This document shows, piece after piece, positions 6,958-14,873 of a stretch of DNA of 32,116 bases (positions are counted from its first letter, which is position 1; the number at the start of each line of letters is the position of its first letter). Under the pieces are notes generated by a model. The model saw only the letters and a program-made list of their open reading frames with translations. It was not told the origin of the DNA and ran no database searches. The stretch is from JAAZIN01 sp964464625 (lineage in GTDB: Bacteria > Bacillota > Dethiobacteria > DTU022), in assembly GCA_964464625.1 (NCBI GenBank), contig CAYXKD010000019.1, positions 1 to 32,116 on the forward strand. The letters are read 5' to 3'. The position numbers and the translations under genes were made by a program.

Positions 6958-8259
6958 ATGCGGATATGTTTGAGGGGCGGCCGGGTGGTGGATCCAACCC
7001 AGTCGCTTGACAAGACAGTCGATCTGCTTATTGAAAAAGGGCGGGTGGCGGCAATTTTGCCACAAATTTCGGTGGAGGATGCCCGGATCATTGATCTGAC
7101 CGGAATGGCGGTGCTGCCCGGTTTTGTTGATCTTCATGTGCATCTACGCGAACCCGGTTTTGAAAATAAAGAAACCATTCGCAGCGGGACGGCGGCGGCG
7201 GTGGCCGGCGGTATTACTGCTGTGGCGGCAATGCCGAATACTGAGCCGCCTGTTGATTCTGCGGCAGTGGTCAATTTAATCAAGGGAAAAGCCGCTGCTG
7301 TCGGGTTTTGCAGGGTTTTCCCGGTAGGGGCACTCACTCGCGGGAGGGCCGGCCGGGAAGCCGCCGATTTCGAATTGCTCTACAGGGCTGGCGTGCGCGC
7401 TTTTTCGGATGACGGCTCTCCTGTTGCCGACAGTCACCTATTCTTACAAATCATGCGGTCATTGGCCAATTTTCCTGATGTTCTGGTGATCGCCCACAGT
7501 GAAGATCTTACCCTTTCTGCAGGAGGACTTTTGCACGAAGGTGAGATTAGCAAGAAACTGGGCCTTCCCGGCATTCCCGCAGCTGCCGAGACTGCAGCTG
7601 TAGCCCGTGATATTATTCTGGCTCAAGCCGCGGGTGTACCCCTTCATCTTGCTCACCTCAGTACTGCCGGATCGGTGGAACTCCTTGCCTGGGCAAAAGA
7701 GCGGGGGTTGCAGGTCACAGCTGAGGTTACTCCTCACCATCTTTTGTTAACTGAAGAGGAAATCTGCCGGAGTGGTGCGCAGGCAAAAGTCAACCCCCCC
7801 TTGCGTAGTGCAGATGATCGCCTGGCTCTTGTTGAAGCTTTGCGCAGCGGCCTCATAGATATAATTGCCACGGATCATGCTCCCCACAGCGCCGCTGAAA
7901 AGGCGGCAGGTCTTGAAAGTGCTCCTTGCGGAATTGCCGGCCTGGAAACGGCAGTCCCCATGCTTCTTACCGGTCTGGTTGATACGGGTATGCTGACGTT
8001 GTTTGATTTGGTAAAGGCATACTCCAGCCGCCCGGCGGAGCTAATGGGACTGGAGGGAGGCACCCTGCGACCGGGGACACCCGCAGATATAGTTGTTGTT
8101 AATCTTGAGGCCAGGGGCGCAGTTGATCCGGAAAAGTTTTATTCTCTGGCCAGGCTGAGCCCTTTTGCAGGCCATCCCTACCGCGGCCAGCCGGTGATGA
8201 CCATTGTCGGCGGAGAGATCAAGATGGAGAATGGTGTTGTTCATGGAAAAAAGGATTGA
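6958..8259 (+). CDS. pyrC: Dihydroorotase
   Basis: Third step of pyrimidine synthesis: closes N-carbamoyl-aspartate to dihydroorotate. This is a class I enzyme of 433 residues with HxH at His60/His62 in DLHVHLREPG, Asp152 in AFSDDG, His180 in VIAHSED, His233 in LAHLST and catalytic Asp306 in ATDHAPHS. ATG 6958 is preceded by GGAG at 6946-6949; a TTG at 6952 is in frame but badly spaced. The end overlaps pyrK by 17 bases, so pyrC, pyrK and pyrD form one translationally coupled unit. The usual partners pyrB, pyrR, carA, carB, pyrF and pyrE are not in the window, and I see no PyrR-type attenuator in the 55 bases before the gene. Confidence 0.95.
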   Translation: MRICLRGGRVVDPTQSLDKTVDLLIEKGRVAAILPQISVEDARIIDLTGMAVLPGFVDLHVHLREPGFENKETIRSGTAAAVAGGITAVAAMPNTEPPVDSAAVVNLIKGKAAAVGFCRVFPVGALTRGRAGREAADFELLYRAGVRAFSDDGSPVADSHLFLQIMRSLANFPDVLVIAHSEDLTLSAGGLLHEGEISKKLGLPGIPAAAETAAVARDIILAQAAGVPLHLAHLSTAGSVELLAWAKERGLQVTAEVTPHHLLLTEEEICRSGAQAKVNPPLRSADDRLALVEALRSGLIDIIATDHAPHSAAEKAAGLESAPCGIAGLETAVPMLLTGLVDTGMLTLFDLVKAYSSRPAELMGLEGGTLRPGTPADIVVVNLEARGAVDPEKFYSLARLSPFAGHPYRGQPVMTIVGGEIKMENGVVHGKKD

Positions 8260-9046
8260 ACTGACCCACCACTGCCTTGTGTTGGAAAACAAGGAGATCG
8301 TTCCGGGGTGGCATCTCCTTGAGCTGGAGTCGCCTCTTCTATCTCTTGCCGAACCCGGGCAATTTCTCCAGCTGCAGGTGGGGAGCTTTACGGATCCCCT
8401 GTTGCGCCGGCCTGTTAGCATCCACTATGCCGATCCGGCAACGGGGATGATCCGGCTTCTTATCAGGATTGCCGGGCGCGGCACTGCCCTGGTTGCCCGG
8501 ATTAAAGCTGGGGATGAGCTGGATCTGCTCGGGCCTCTTGGACGGGGCTTTCCCTATCTTGATGAAGAGCGCCCCGCTTTTTTTGTCGGTGGCGGTATAG
8601 GCATGGCTCCTCTTTTCTTTGCTGCAGTGCAGCGCAGGCGAGCCGGCCTTTCTTTTGAGCTGTTGCTGGGGAGCAGAGAGGTTACACTTCTACCCCCGGA
8701 GGAGTACTTTCTTGCACACAACATTAAGCCCTTTGTTGCTACTGATGACGGCTCCTGCGGCTGTCACGGGCCGGTTACAGCTCTTCTTGAAGAACGCCTT
8801 GCCCTGACCGAAGAAGCTCCACGGATCCACGCCTGCGGTCCTGCAGTGATGTTAGCAAGAGTGGTGGAGATAGCCCGGTCAGCATCGGTTCCGGTTCACC
8901 TGTCCCTGGAATCAAGAATGGCCTGTGGCGTCGGTGCCTGCCTGGGCTGTGTTTTGCCAGTACATGCAGATGGGAAAGTCGAGTATCGCCGGGTTTGCAG
9001 CGACGGCCCGGTTTTTGACGGGGAGGAAGTCTATTTTGAAAACTGA
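8243..9046 (+). CDS. pyrK: Dihydroorotate dehydrogenase B, electron-transfer subunit
   Basis: Carries electrons from PyrD to NAD+ through FAD and a [2Fe-2S] cluster. The 267-residue product has the FAD motif RRPVSIH (56-61), the NAD-binding GGGIGMAPL (117-124) and cluster cysteines Cys228, Cys233, Cys236 and Cys252 (MACGVGACLGC, then RRVCSDGP). ATG 8243 gives the standard N-terminus; GGAGA lies 12 bases upstream, and ATG 8231 or GTG 8234 are in-frame alternatives. It overlaps pyrC by 17 bases and pyrD by 11. Its presence shows that the neighbouring PyrD is the NAD-linked type 1B enzyme, usual in Gram-positive anaerobes. Confidence 0.95.
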   Translation: MEKRIELTHHCLVLENKEIVPGWHLLELESPLLSLAEPGQFLQLQVGSFTDPLLRRPVSIHYADPATGMIRLLIRIAGRGTALVARIKAGDELDLLGPLGRGFPYLDEERPAFFVGGGIGMAPLFFAAVQRRRAGLSFELLLGSREVTLLPPEEYFLAHNIKPFVATDDGSCGCHGPVTALLEERLALTEEAPRIHACGPAVMLARVVEIARSASVPVHLSLESRMACGVGACLGCVLPVHADGKVEYRRVCSDGPVFDGEEVYFEN

Positions 9047-9971
9047 TCCGCGTCTGGTCCTTGAACTGGCCGGGATAAAGATGGAGAATCCCCTTATAGC
9101 CGCCTCGGGTTGTTACGGTTACGGTTTTGATTATGCACAGTGGGTCGATCCCCGTGACTGGGGGGCCATTACGCTTAAAGGGACTACTCTGGAGCCCCGG
9201 GCGGGCAACCCTCCGCCACGCCTGGTGGAAACACCCTCGGGAATGCTCAATGCAGTTGGACTTCAGAACCCGGGGATAGCCTTTTTGTTGAAAGAAGTAA
9301 GACCGCAGTTAAAATATTTGGGCTGTCCGGTGATTATCAATATTGCTGGAGAAACCATGGAGCATTACCAGGAGCTGGCTTCCATTTTAGATGGGGTCGA
9401 AGAAGTTAATGCCGTGGAGGTGAATATTTCCTGTCCCAATGTCCGCTGTGGCGGCATTAGCTTTGGTCGTGATCCTACCGTTGTGGGAGAACTAGTTGAA
9501 GCGGTGCGACAGGCTTATCGGGGTCCACTGATTGTAAAACTATCATCCGAGACGGGAGATATGGTTGCTGTCGCCAGAGCCGCCGAGGACGCTGGCGCCG
9601 ATGTTCTTTCGTTGATCAACACAATTAAAGGTATGGTAATTGATACCCACAGTCATCGCCCTTTCTTGGGCAATATTACCGGCGGCCTTTCAGGGCCGGC
9701 GATCCGTCCAGTTGCGGTTCGCGCTGTCTGGGAGGTGGCGGAGGCGGTTTCCATTCCACTCATCGGCATGGGCGGAATTATTTCAGCTGATGATGCCCTG
9801 CAATTTATTCTCGCTGGTGCAACTGCTGTGGCCGTAGGCACGGCAAATTTCATAAATCCTTACATCGCCAGGGAGATTGTGCTGGGGTTGCAGAACTATC
9901 TTGATCAAAAGGGCCTGGGGCATTATGGTGAACTAATCGGTGCAGCCAACAAGAAATCTGATAGGGGGTAA
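9036..9971 (+). CDS. pyrD: Dihydroorotate dehydrogenase B, catalytic subunit
   Basis: FMN enzyme that oxidises dihydroorotate to orotate, working as a complex with PyrK. The 311 residues form a TIM barrel with NPLIAASG, Lys48 in ITLKGTT, NAVGLQNPG, the catalytic Cys133 in VNISCPN, Lys168 in IVKLS, LINTIKGM, GGLSGPAIRP and IGMGGI. Cys133, where class 2 enzymes have Ser, marks class 1. TTG 9036 is the start: GGGAGGA (9021-9027) is 8 bases away and MKTDPRLVLELAGI is a normal beginning. A longer reading from ATG 8925 would run inside pyrK. The overlap of 11 bases with pyrK suggests coupled translation in equal amounts. Confidence 0.94.
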   Translation: MKTDPRLVLELAGIKMENPLIAASGCYGYGFDYAQWVDPRDWGAITLKGTTLEPRAGNPPPRLVETPSGMLNAVGLQNPGIAFLLKEVRPQLKYLGCPVIINIAGETMEHYQELASILDGVEEVNAVEVNISCPNVRCGGISFGRDPTVVGELVEAVRQAYRGPLIVKLSSETGDMVAVARAAEDAGADVLSLINTIKGMVIDTHSHRPFLGNITGGLSGPAIRPVAVRAVWEVAEAVSIPLIGMGGIISADDALQFILAGATAVAVGTANFINPYIAREIVLGLQNYLDQKGLGHYGELIGAANKKSDRG

Positions 9972-9975
9972 ATCG

Positions 9976-10812
9976 GTGCGTTTGGGAGTTCATATGCCGT
10001 TAAAAGGGGGTTTTGCCACCAACCTGATGCGGGTGAAAAAGTACGGTTGCGAAACCATTCAGATATTTGCCGGCAATCCTACAGGATGGAAAATGGCGCC
10101 GCCAAACCTGCCGGAGATTGAAAAGAGGGTGGCGCTGGCAAAGGAGCAGTTCATCTACCCTCTAGTGATTCACTGTGCCTATCTTGTCAACCTGGCAACT
10201 GTTTCCCCTGAATTTTATGAAAAATCAGTCCTCCTTCTTGATGAAACGATGCAAAGAGCATCTCTTTACAGATCACCCTTTGTGGTTTTGCATACGGGCA
10301 ACCACGGCGGTGCAGGAGTTGATCAGGGTCTGGAACAGGTTATTAAGGCGATATGGGGCGCCCTGCCCGGGTGGCCGGAGGGGGTTAAACTGCTACTGGA
10401 GAACACCGCAGGCAGCGGTACGGCTCTTGGCTCTACTTTTGAAGAGCTGGCGAGGGTGTTAAAGGCTTTTCCCAAAGGTGCTCTTGGTGTATGTCTGGAC
10501 ACTGCACACGGCTGGGCGGCAGGCTATGATTTTAGCAGTTCCGATGGAGTCAAGGAGCTGCTGGATCAATTTGACGGGCTTATAGGACTGGAAAACCTTT
10601 GCCTTTTACATATTAATGATGCCAGGGTGGCGCGCGGTTCTCGCGTTGACCGTCATGAACATATCGGGTTGGGCCAGATCGGTCTGGAGGGTTTTCGAGA
10701 GATCTTTCGGCAGTCCTGGCCGAAAGGAATGCCGGCAATCCTGGAAACACCGGAGATGGGCAGTGACTGGGATCGGAAGAACCTGGAAACCACGCGTTCA
10801 CTCTTTAGCTAA
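9976..10812 (+). CDS. nfo: Deoxyribonuclease IV (AP endonuclease, Nfo family)
   Basis: Cuts the DNA backbone 5' of abasic sites in base-excision repair. The 278-residue barrel keeps all nine metal ligands known from E. coli Nfo: His66, His106, Glu142, Asp175, His178, His212, Asp225, His227 and Glu257, in motifs VIHCAYLVNLA, VLHTGNHGG, LLENTAG, CLDTAHGWAAGYD, LLHINDA, DRHEHIG and ILETPE. GTG 9976 follows AGGGGG (9963-9968) at 7 bases, four bases after the pyrD stop, so it is probably read from the pyr transcript. Pairing with radA downstream makes a small DNA-repair pair. Confidence 0.93.
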   Translation: MRLGVHMPLKGGFATNLMRVKKYGCETIQIFAGNPTGWKMAPPNLPEIEKRVALAKEQFIYPLVIHCAYLVNLATVSPEFYEKSVLLLDETMQRASLYRSPFVVLHTGNHGGAGVDQGLEQVIKAIWGALPGWPEGVKLLLENTAGSGTALGSTFEELARVLKAFPKGALGVCLDTAHGWAAGYDFSSSDGVKELLDQFDGLIGLENLCLLHINDARVARGSRVDRHEHIGLGQIGLEGFREIFRQSWPKGMPAILETPEMGSDWDRKNLETTRSLFS

Positions 10813-10888
10813 ATTCGGGGCACTTCTTCATCTGTATATGATCAAGGATTGACATGCTTATCGGCCGGATTGCTTTTAAAAACAGGGG

Positions 10889-12265
10889 GTGGCGCTGATC
10901 AAAAAAAAGACCGTGTTCTGCTGTGGGGAATGCGGCTATGAAACCTACAAGTGGCTGGGGCGCTGTCCCACCTGCAACAACTGGAATACTTTTCATAAAG
11001 TAACACAAAGTGCCGTAAGGCGAGGTTCAGCGCTAGAAATGGCGGCAAAGGAGCCAATATCCCTGCAGGAGATCCCTACTACTGGAGAAGAACGTCTTGT
11101 TACCAGGATGGAGGAATTCGACAGGGTTCTGGGCGGCGGAGCCGTTCCGGGATCGATTATCCTTCTGGGAGGCGATCCCGGCATTGGAAAATCGACGCTG
11201 TTGCTTCAGGTCGCTGACAGGCTGTCCCAATTTGAAAAAGTGCTTTACGCCAGTGGTGAGGAATCCCTGCATCAGATTAAGATGCGTGCTCAGCGCTTGA
11301 AAGCCAAAGGGGATCCTTCCGTTCTGGCAACAACCCGGTTTTTCGAACTACAGGAAGCTGTTCTTTCAATGAACCCCGCTGTTTTGGTGGTAGATTCAGT
11401 GCAGGCATTTTACAAAGAGGATCAGGAGGGCGTGCCTGGGAGTGTCGCCCAGTTGCGCGAAGTTACCGCCGGGTTGGTCCGCCTGGCTAAGGATAAGAGC
11501 ATAATTGTTTTTCTTATTGGCCATGTCACCAAAGAAGGGATCATTGCCGGGCCTCGCCTGCTTGAGCACATGGTTGACTGTGTTCTTTATCTCGAGGGCG
11601 ACCGCTATCACAGCTTCAGGGTGTTAAGGGGTGTAAAGAACCGTTTTGGTTCAACGAATGAAATCGGAGTTTTCCTGATGGAGGAAAGGGGTCTGACCGG
11701 AGTGGCAAACCCCTCACAGTTTTTTCTAGCCCAGCGGAGCGGCGGCAGAAATGGGGCTGTAGCCACAGCGAGCATCGAAGGGAGCAGACCGCTCCTTGTA
11801 GAGATCCAGTCTCTGGTGACTGTTTCGAACTATTCATCCCCCAGGCGTACTTCCGCAGGGATTGATTTAAACCGGGTTGCTTTGATCATGGCTGTGCTGG
11901 AAAAACATGCGGGTGTCTCCTTTGTTGGGCTGGACACTTTTGTCAATGTTGCGGGAGGGGTTCGCCTTACGGAGACTGCCGTTGACCTGGCCTTGGCGAT
12001 CAGCCTTGTTTCCAGCTTAAAAAACAGCAGTCTTTCCGAAGAGATCCTTATCGTTGGAGAGGTGGGCCTAACCGGCGAGGTCCGCCCTGTCAGCCGGATC
12101 CGGCATAGACTGAACGAGGGAATGAAACTTGGCTTCAGGCGCTTCCTGCTGCCGCATCTAAATCTGGAGGAGTTAAACCAGGGTCAGAAAACTTTACCGG
12201 ACATTCAACTTGCCGGTGTGCGTACTGTCAGAGAAGCCATTGGCGCCGCTCTTTCAAGACAATAA
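10889..12265 (+). CDS. radA: DNA repair protein RadA
   Basis: RecA-like ATPase that helps process recombination intermediates. The 458-residue protein has the N-terminal zinc finger CGEC (12-15) with CPTC (26-29), Walker A GGDPGIGKST (94-103), the RadA-specific GVKNRFGSTNEIG (KNRFG) and a C-terminal Lon-like domain (about 280-450). GTG 10889 is the annotated choice but overlaps its own AGGGGG (10884-10889); CTG 10895 would be better spaced (5 bases), so the exact start is open. The gene follows nfo by 76 bases. Its end overlaps a convergent minus-strand gene by 12 bases with no terminator visible between them. In many Firmicutes radA is followed by disA and carD, which is not so here. Confidence 0.95.
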   Translation: MALIKKKTVFCCGECGYETYKWLGRCPTCNNWNTFHKVTQSAVRRGSALEMAAKEPISLQEIPTTGEERLVTRMEEFDRVLGGGAVPGSIILLGGDPGIGKSTLLLQVADRLSQFEKVLYASGEESLHQIKMRAQRLKAKGDPSVLATTRFFELQEAVLSMNPAVLVVDSVQAFYKEDQEGVPGSVAQLREVTAGLVRLAKDKSIIVFLIGHVTKEGIIAGPRLLEHMVDCVLYLEGDRYHSFRVLRGVKNRFGSTNEIGVFLMEERGLTGVANPSQFFLAQRSGGRNGAVATASIEGSRPLLVEIQSLVTVSNYSSPRRTSAGIDLNRVALIMAVLEKHAGVSFVGLDTFVNVAGGVRLTETAVDLALAISLVSSLKNSSLSEEILIVGEVGLTGEVRPVSRIRHRLNEGMKLGFRRFLLPHLNLEELNQGQKTLPDIQLAGVRTVREAIGAALSRQ

Positions 12266-12652
12266 AAAGTGTCCCAGTGTGCAGATGCGGTCATATTCCA
12301 GCCCGATAAGCTCCTCAACACTGTAGCCAAGAAGGCTGCACAGAGCCGTCAGGTAAAAAAGGTGGTTTCCAAACTCCTCAGCAATTATTTCCCGGCAATG
12401 GTCACAGAACTCTCCTTTTATATGTGAGTCCATGTATTTTGTGCAATCCTTCAATGATTCTTTTTGCGGAAATTGCTGCTTGATTGCTTTGATGGAGATG
12501 CAGCCGCAGTCTGTGGCGGTTTTAATGATGGCACGGTTAATTCGGGAGGTTGATTCATGAAATTTGGAAAGGCAATCTAAAATACTGCGGTGACGGATTA
12601 GAACCTCTTCAACCGTTTCCTGAAAATCACCAACAACTTCTCCGCTTTTCAT
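12254..12652 (-). CDS. Small conserved clostridial protein, MazG-like C-terminal helix (DUF1573-type annotation in relatives)
   Basis: A 132-residue protein. It resembles proteins of Moorella and Desulfotomaculum-type genomes that, from memory, carry a DUF1573 label; I cannot verify this. Visible are FQETVEEVLIRHRSILDCLSK, ATDCGCISI, and FCDHC before EEFGNHLFYLTALCSLLG. That last segment recalls the EELGDxLFYL helix of MazG-type pyrophosphohydrolases, but the metal-binding Asp is Asn, so catalysis is doubtful. Several cysteines (CGC, CDHC) might bind a metal. ATG 12652 has GAGGTGA about 8 bases upstream. The gene is convergent with radA, overlapping by 12 bases, and has its own strong promoter. 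The function is unknown. Confidence 0.75.
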   Translation of the reverse strand: MKSGEVVGDFQETVEEVLIRHRSILDCLSKFHESTSRINRAIIKTATDCGCISIKAIKQQFPQKESLKDCTKYMDSHIKGEFCDHCREIIAEEFGNHLFYLTALCSLLGYSVEELIGLEYDRICTLGHFLLS

Positions 12653-12668
12653 GTTAGGGTCACCTCTT

Positions 12669-12684
12669 CTTTTTAACTAAAAAG
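12669..12684. repeat. Perfect dyad in the leader of the small minus-strand gene
   Basis: CTTTTTA (12669-12675) and TAAAAAG (12678-12684) form a 7-base inverted repeat with a two-base centre, between the promoter and the ribosome site of the 12652 gene. It could be an operator; as an RNA hairpin it would be weak. Confidence 0.4.
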
Positions 12685-12696
12685 AGCTCCGTCTTG

Positions 12697-12726
12697 ATTA
12701 TACGTTTTATCTTTTATCCCTGTCAA
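12697..12726 (-). promoter_or_regulatory. Sigma-A-type promoter of the small minus-strand gene
   Basis: On the minus strand TTGACA (12721-12726) and TATAAT (12697-12702) are both consensus, separated by 18 bases. Transcription would start near 12690, leaving a leader of about 40 bases before ATG 12652. Confidence 0.8.
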
Positions 12727-12942
12727 CTTAAAACGCAAGGTGAGCGGAATAATTACCTGCCTGATTATTCTGGACATCTGGCTGTTAAAAACAAGTTGCC
12801 AGCAAATCCCTTGCAGGAATCTTGAGAAAAGAATAGAATGTTAATACATTTAGCGGAAATACAGGGTGCCACCTCTTGTATATGTGGCGGCTGATCCCGG
12901 TTCCGTTACATTGATTTAAAGGAGGTGTACATTAAAACACCC

Positions 12943-12969
12943 AATACATTAATTTCCATATAATGTATT
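12943..12969. promoter_or_regulatory. 9-9-9 operator-like dyad upstream of the acyl-CoA ligase
   Basis: AATACATTA (12943-12951) and TAATGTATT (12961-12969) are perfect inverted 9-mers with a 9-base spacer. The right arm overlaps a consensus TATAAT (12959-12964), 38 bases before the GTG, though no clear -35 is seen. This placement suits a TetR- or GntR-type regulator. The 12653-13000 gap also holds the minus-strand promoter, a lone AATACATT half-site at 12843-12850 and an orphan ribosome site (12918-12927). Confidence 0.55.
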
Positions 12970-13000
12970 CCTGTTAAAATTATCAAAAAGGAGTGTAAGT

Positions 13001-14674
13001 GTGGAAAAAATATGGTTTAAGAATTATGAGCCGACTGTTCCCCATAGCATTGATTACCCTAAAGTCTCAGTTTATGACAAGTTTAAAGAGATTGCCGGAC
13101 AGTATTCTGAAAACAAGGCGGTTTCTTTTTTCGGCGGGGAATTTACTTACCGCGAACTGCTCACAATGGTCGATGCCTTTGCCGTTGCTCTTCAGGGACT
13201 GGGAGTAAAAAAAGGCGACCGTGTAGCTATCCACCTGCCCAACAGTACACAGTTTCCCATAGCCTGTTATGGGGCTATGGCTATCGGTGCAATTGTGGTT
13301 CCATGTAATGCCATGTATGTTGCCCGCGAACTGGCTTTTCAGCTTAAGGATTCAGGAGCGGGCACTATTATTACCATGACCCGGTTTTATAATATGGTCA
13401 AAGGAATACAGTCGCAAACTGAACTAAAAAATATCATTGTAACCAATATCAAGGACTATTTCCCCCCGGGGTTGCGTTTACTTTATACCATCGCCAAGGA
13501 AAAAAAAGAGGGCGATCGTGTCCGAATAGCTCCGGAGGATTACAGTTTTACTAAGCTGGTCAAGGCCAACATGGGTAAAAAACCCACTCCTGTCAAGGTG
13601 GAAAGTGATGATAGGGCGCTGTACATGTACACAGGCGGCTCCACGGGTGTTGCTAAAGGAGCAATACTTCGTCACATCAGCGCTATTGCTAATGTCATGC
13701 AAATTACAGAGTGGTGCCCCGATTATAAACATGGAGGTGAGATTTTACTGGCGGCACTGCCTTTTTTTCATAGTTACGGCATGAGCCTGGCAATGAATCT
13801 TTCACTATTAACGGGGGGCAAGGTAGTGATGCTACCCCGCTTTGTAGTTGAAGATGTGCTTAAGGCGATTGACAAAGAGAAACCGTCTCTCTTGCACGGT
13901 GTTCCCACCATGTATGTGGCGCTTAATAATGCGCCCAACCTGCATAAATACGATATCAGCTCTATTAGGATTTGCATGAGCGGCGCGGCGCCGTTGCCCA
14001 TAGAAGTGCGGCGTCAATTTGAAAAGAATACCGGCGGCAAGCTGGTAGAAGGCTATGGATTGTCGGAAACCTCTCCGTTAACACACTGTAACCCCATCTA
14101 CGGCAAGAGCATTGAAGGCAGCATTGGCCTTCCTGTATCCGACACCGAAGCTAAAATAATGGATTCCGAAACAGGCGAAAAAGAGATGCCCCTGGGCGAA
14201 ATTGGTGAACTGTGTGTCAAGGGTCCGCAGGTGATGGAAGCATATCATAATATGCCTGAAGAAACGGCGCGCAGCTTGCGCGACGGCTGGCTCTATACAG
14301 GGGACATTGCCAGGATGGATGAAGAGGGTTATACATACATTGTTGACCGAAAGAAAGATATGGTCATTGCTGGCGGATACAATATCTATCCACGTGATAT
14401 CGAGGAGGTTCTTTTTACTCATCCAAAAATTGTAGAGGCTGCCGTGGCCGGTTACAAGGATCCCTACCGCGGTGAAACACTGAAGGCTTATATCGTAATT
14501 AAAGAGGGGGAAGAATTAACCGAAGAAGAGGTCATAAAATTCTGTAAGGCCAATCTGGCTGCATATAAAGTGCCTAGAGTGGTTGAATTCCGGCCAGAAT
14601 TACCAAAAAGCATGGTCGGAAAAGTCCTGCGCCGTATTCTGCGAGAAGAAGAAGAGAAAAAAGCAGCAAAGTAG
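13001..14674 (+). CDS. fadD: Long-chain fatty acid--CoA ligase (AMP-forming)
   Basis: Activates a carboxylic acid, probably a fatty acid, to its CoA thioester with ATP through an acyl-adenylate. The 557-residue ANL-family protein has the P-loop YTGGSTGVAKG (210-220; the canonical form is YTSGTTGxPKG), then LPFFHSYGM, GYGLSETSPLTHC, YTGDIARMDEEGY, VDRKKDMVIAGGYNIYP and the C-terminal catalytic Lys541 in PKSMVGKVLRR. GTG 13001 has AAGGAG at 12988-12993, 7 bases away. A dyad overlaps the likely promoter, and a terminator follows. The flavoenzyme next door shares a half-site motif, so the two may be co-regulated. Chain length and acid specificity cannot be read from sequence. Confidence 0.88.
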   Translation: MEKIWFKNYEPTVPHSIDYPKVSVYDKFKEIAGQYSENKAVSFFGGEFTYRELLTMVDAFAVALQGLGVKKGDRVAIHLPNSTQFPIACYGAMAIGAIVVPCNAMYVARELAFQLKDSGAGTIITMTRFYNMVKGIQSQTELKNIIVTNIKDYFPPGLRLLYTIAKEKKEGDRVRIAPEDYSFTKLVKANMGKKPTPVKVESDDRALYMYTGGSTGVAKGAILRHISAIANVMQITEWCPDYKHGGEILLAALPFFHSYGMSLAMNLSLLTGGKVVMLPRFVVEDVLKAIDKEKPSLLHGVPTMYVALNNAPNLHKYDISSIRICMSGAAPLPIEVRRQFEKNTGGKLVEGYGLSETSPLTHCNPIYGKSIEGSIGLPVSDTEAKIMDSETGEKEMPLGEIGELCVKGPQVMEAYHNMPEETARSLRDGWLYTGDIARMDEEGYTYIVDRKKDMVIAGGYNIYPRDIEEVLFTHPKIVEAAVAGYKDPYRGETLKAYIVIKEGEELTEEEVIKFCKANLAAYKVPRVVEFRPELPKSMVGKVLRRILREEEEKKAAK

Positions 14675-14705
14675 GCGGGGGAACAGATTAGATATGATTG
14701 ACATC

Positions 14706-14735
14706 AAAGGGACTGCCCAAAAGGGCAGTCCCTTT
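14706..14735. terminator. Terminator after the acyl-CoA ligase
   Basis: AAAGGGACTGCCC (14706-14718) pairs perfectly with GGGCAGTCCCTTT (14723-14735) around AAAA: a 13-base stem, 32 bases after the fadD stop. The 3' T run is short (TTTC), but the stem is very stable, and it separates fadD from the next gene, which has its own promoter. Confidence 0.75.
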
Positions 14736-14815
14736 CGGAATTTCACCATAATAGAATAAGGCAGAAACTCTGGTTTTTATAGTGGCTCCGGCCCAAAAAT
14801 ACTTGTAAGTAATAT

Positions 14816-14856
14816 TTGCATTCGGGTCGCTTTTCTTGTAATATAGATACATTAAT
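14816..14856 (+). promoter_or_regulatory. Promoter with ATACATTAAT motif for the flavoenzyme gene
   Basis: TTGCAT (14816-14821) and TAATAT (14839-14844) are spaced by 17 bases. Right after the -10, near the expected start of transcription, lies ATACATTAAT (14847-14856), also present in the fadD dyad at 12944-12953. A shared regulator is possible. Confidence 0.5.
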
Positions 14857-14873
14857 AATCAGGGAGGATTTTC

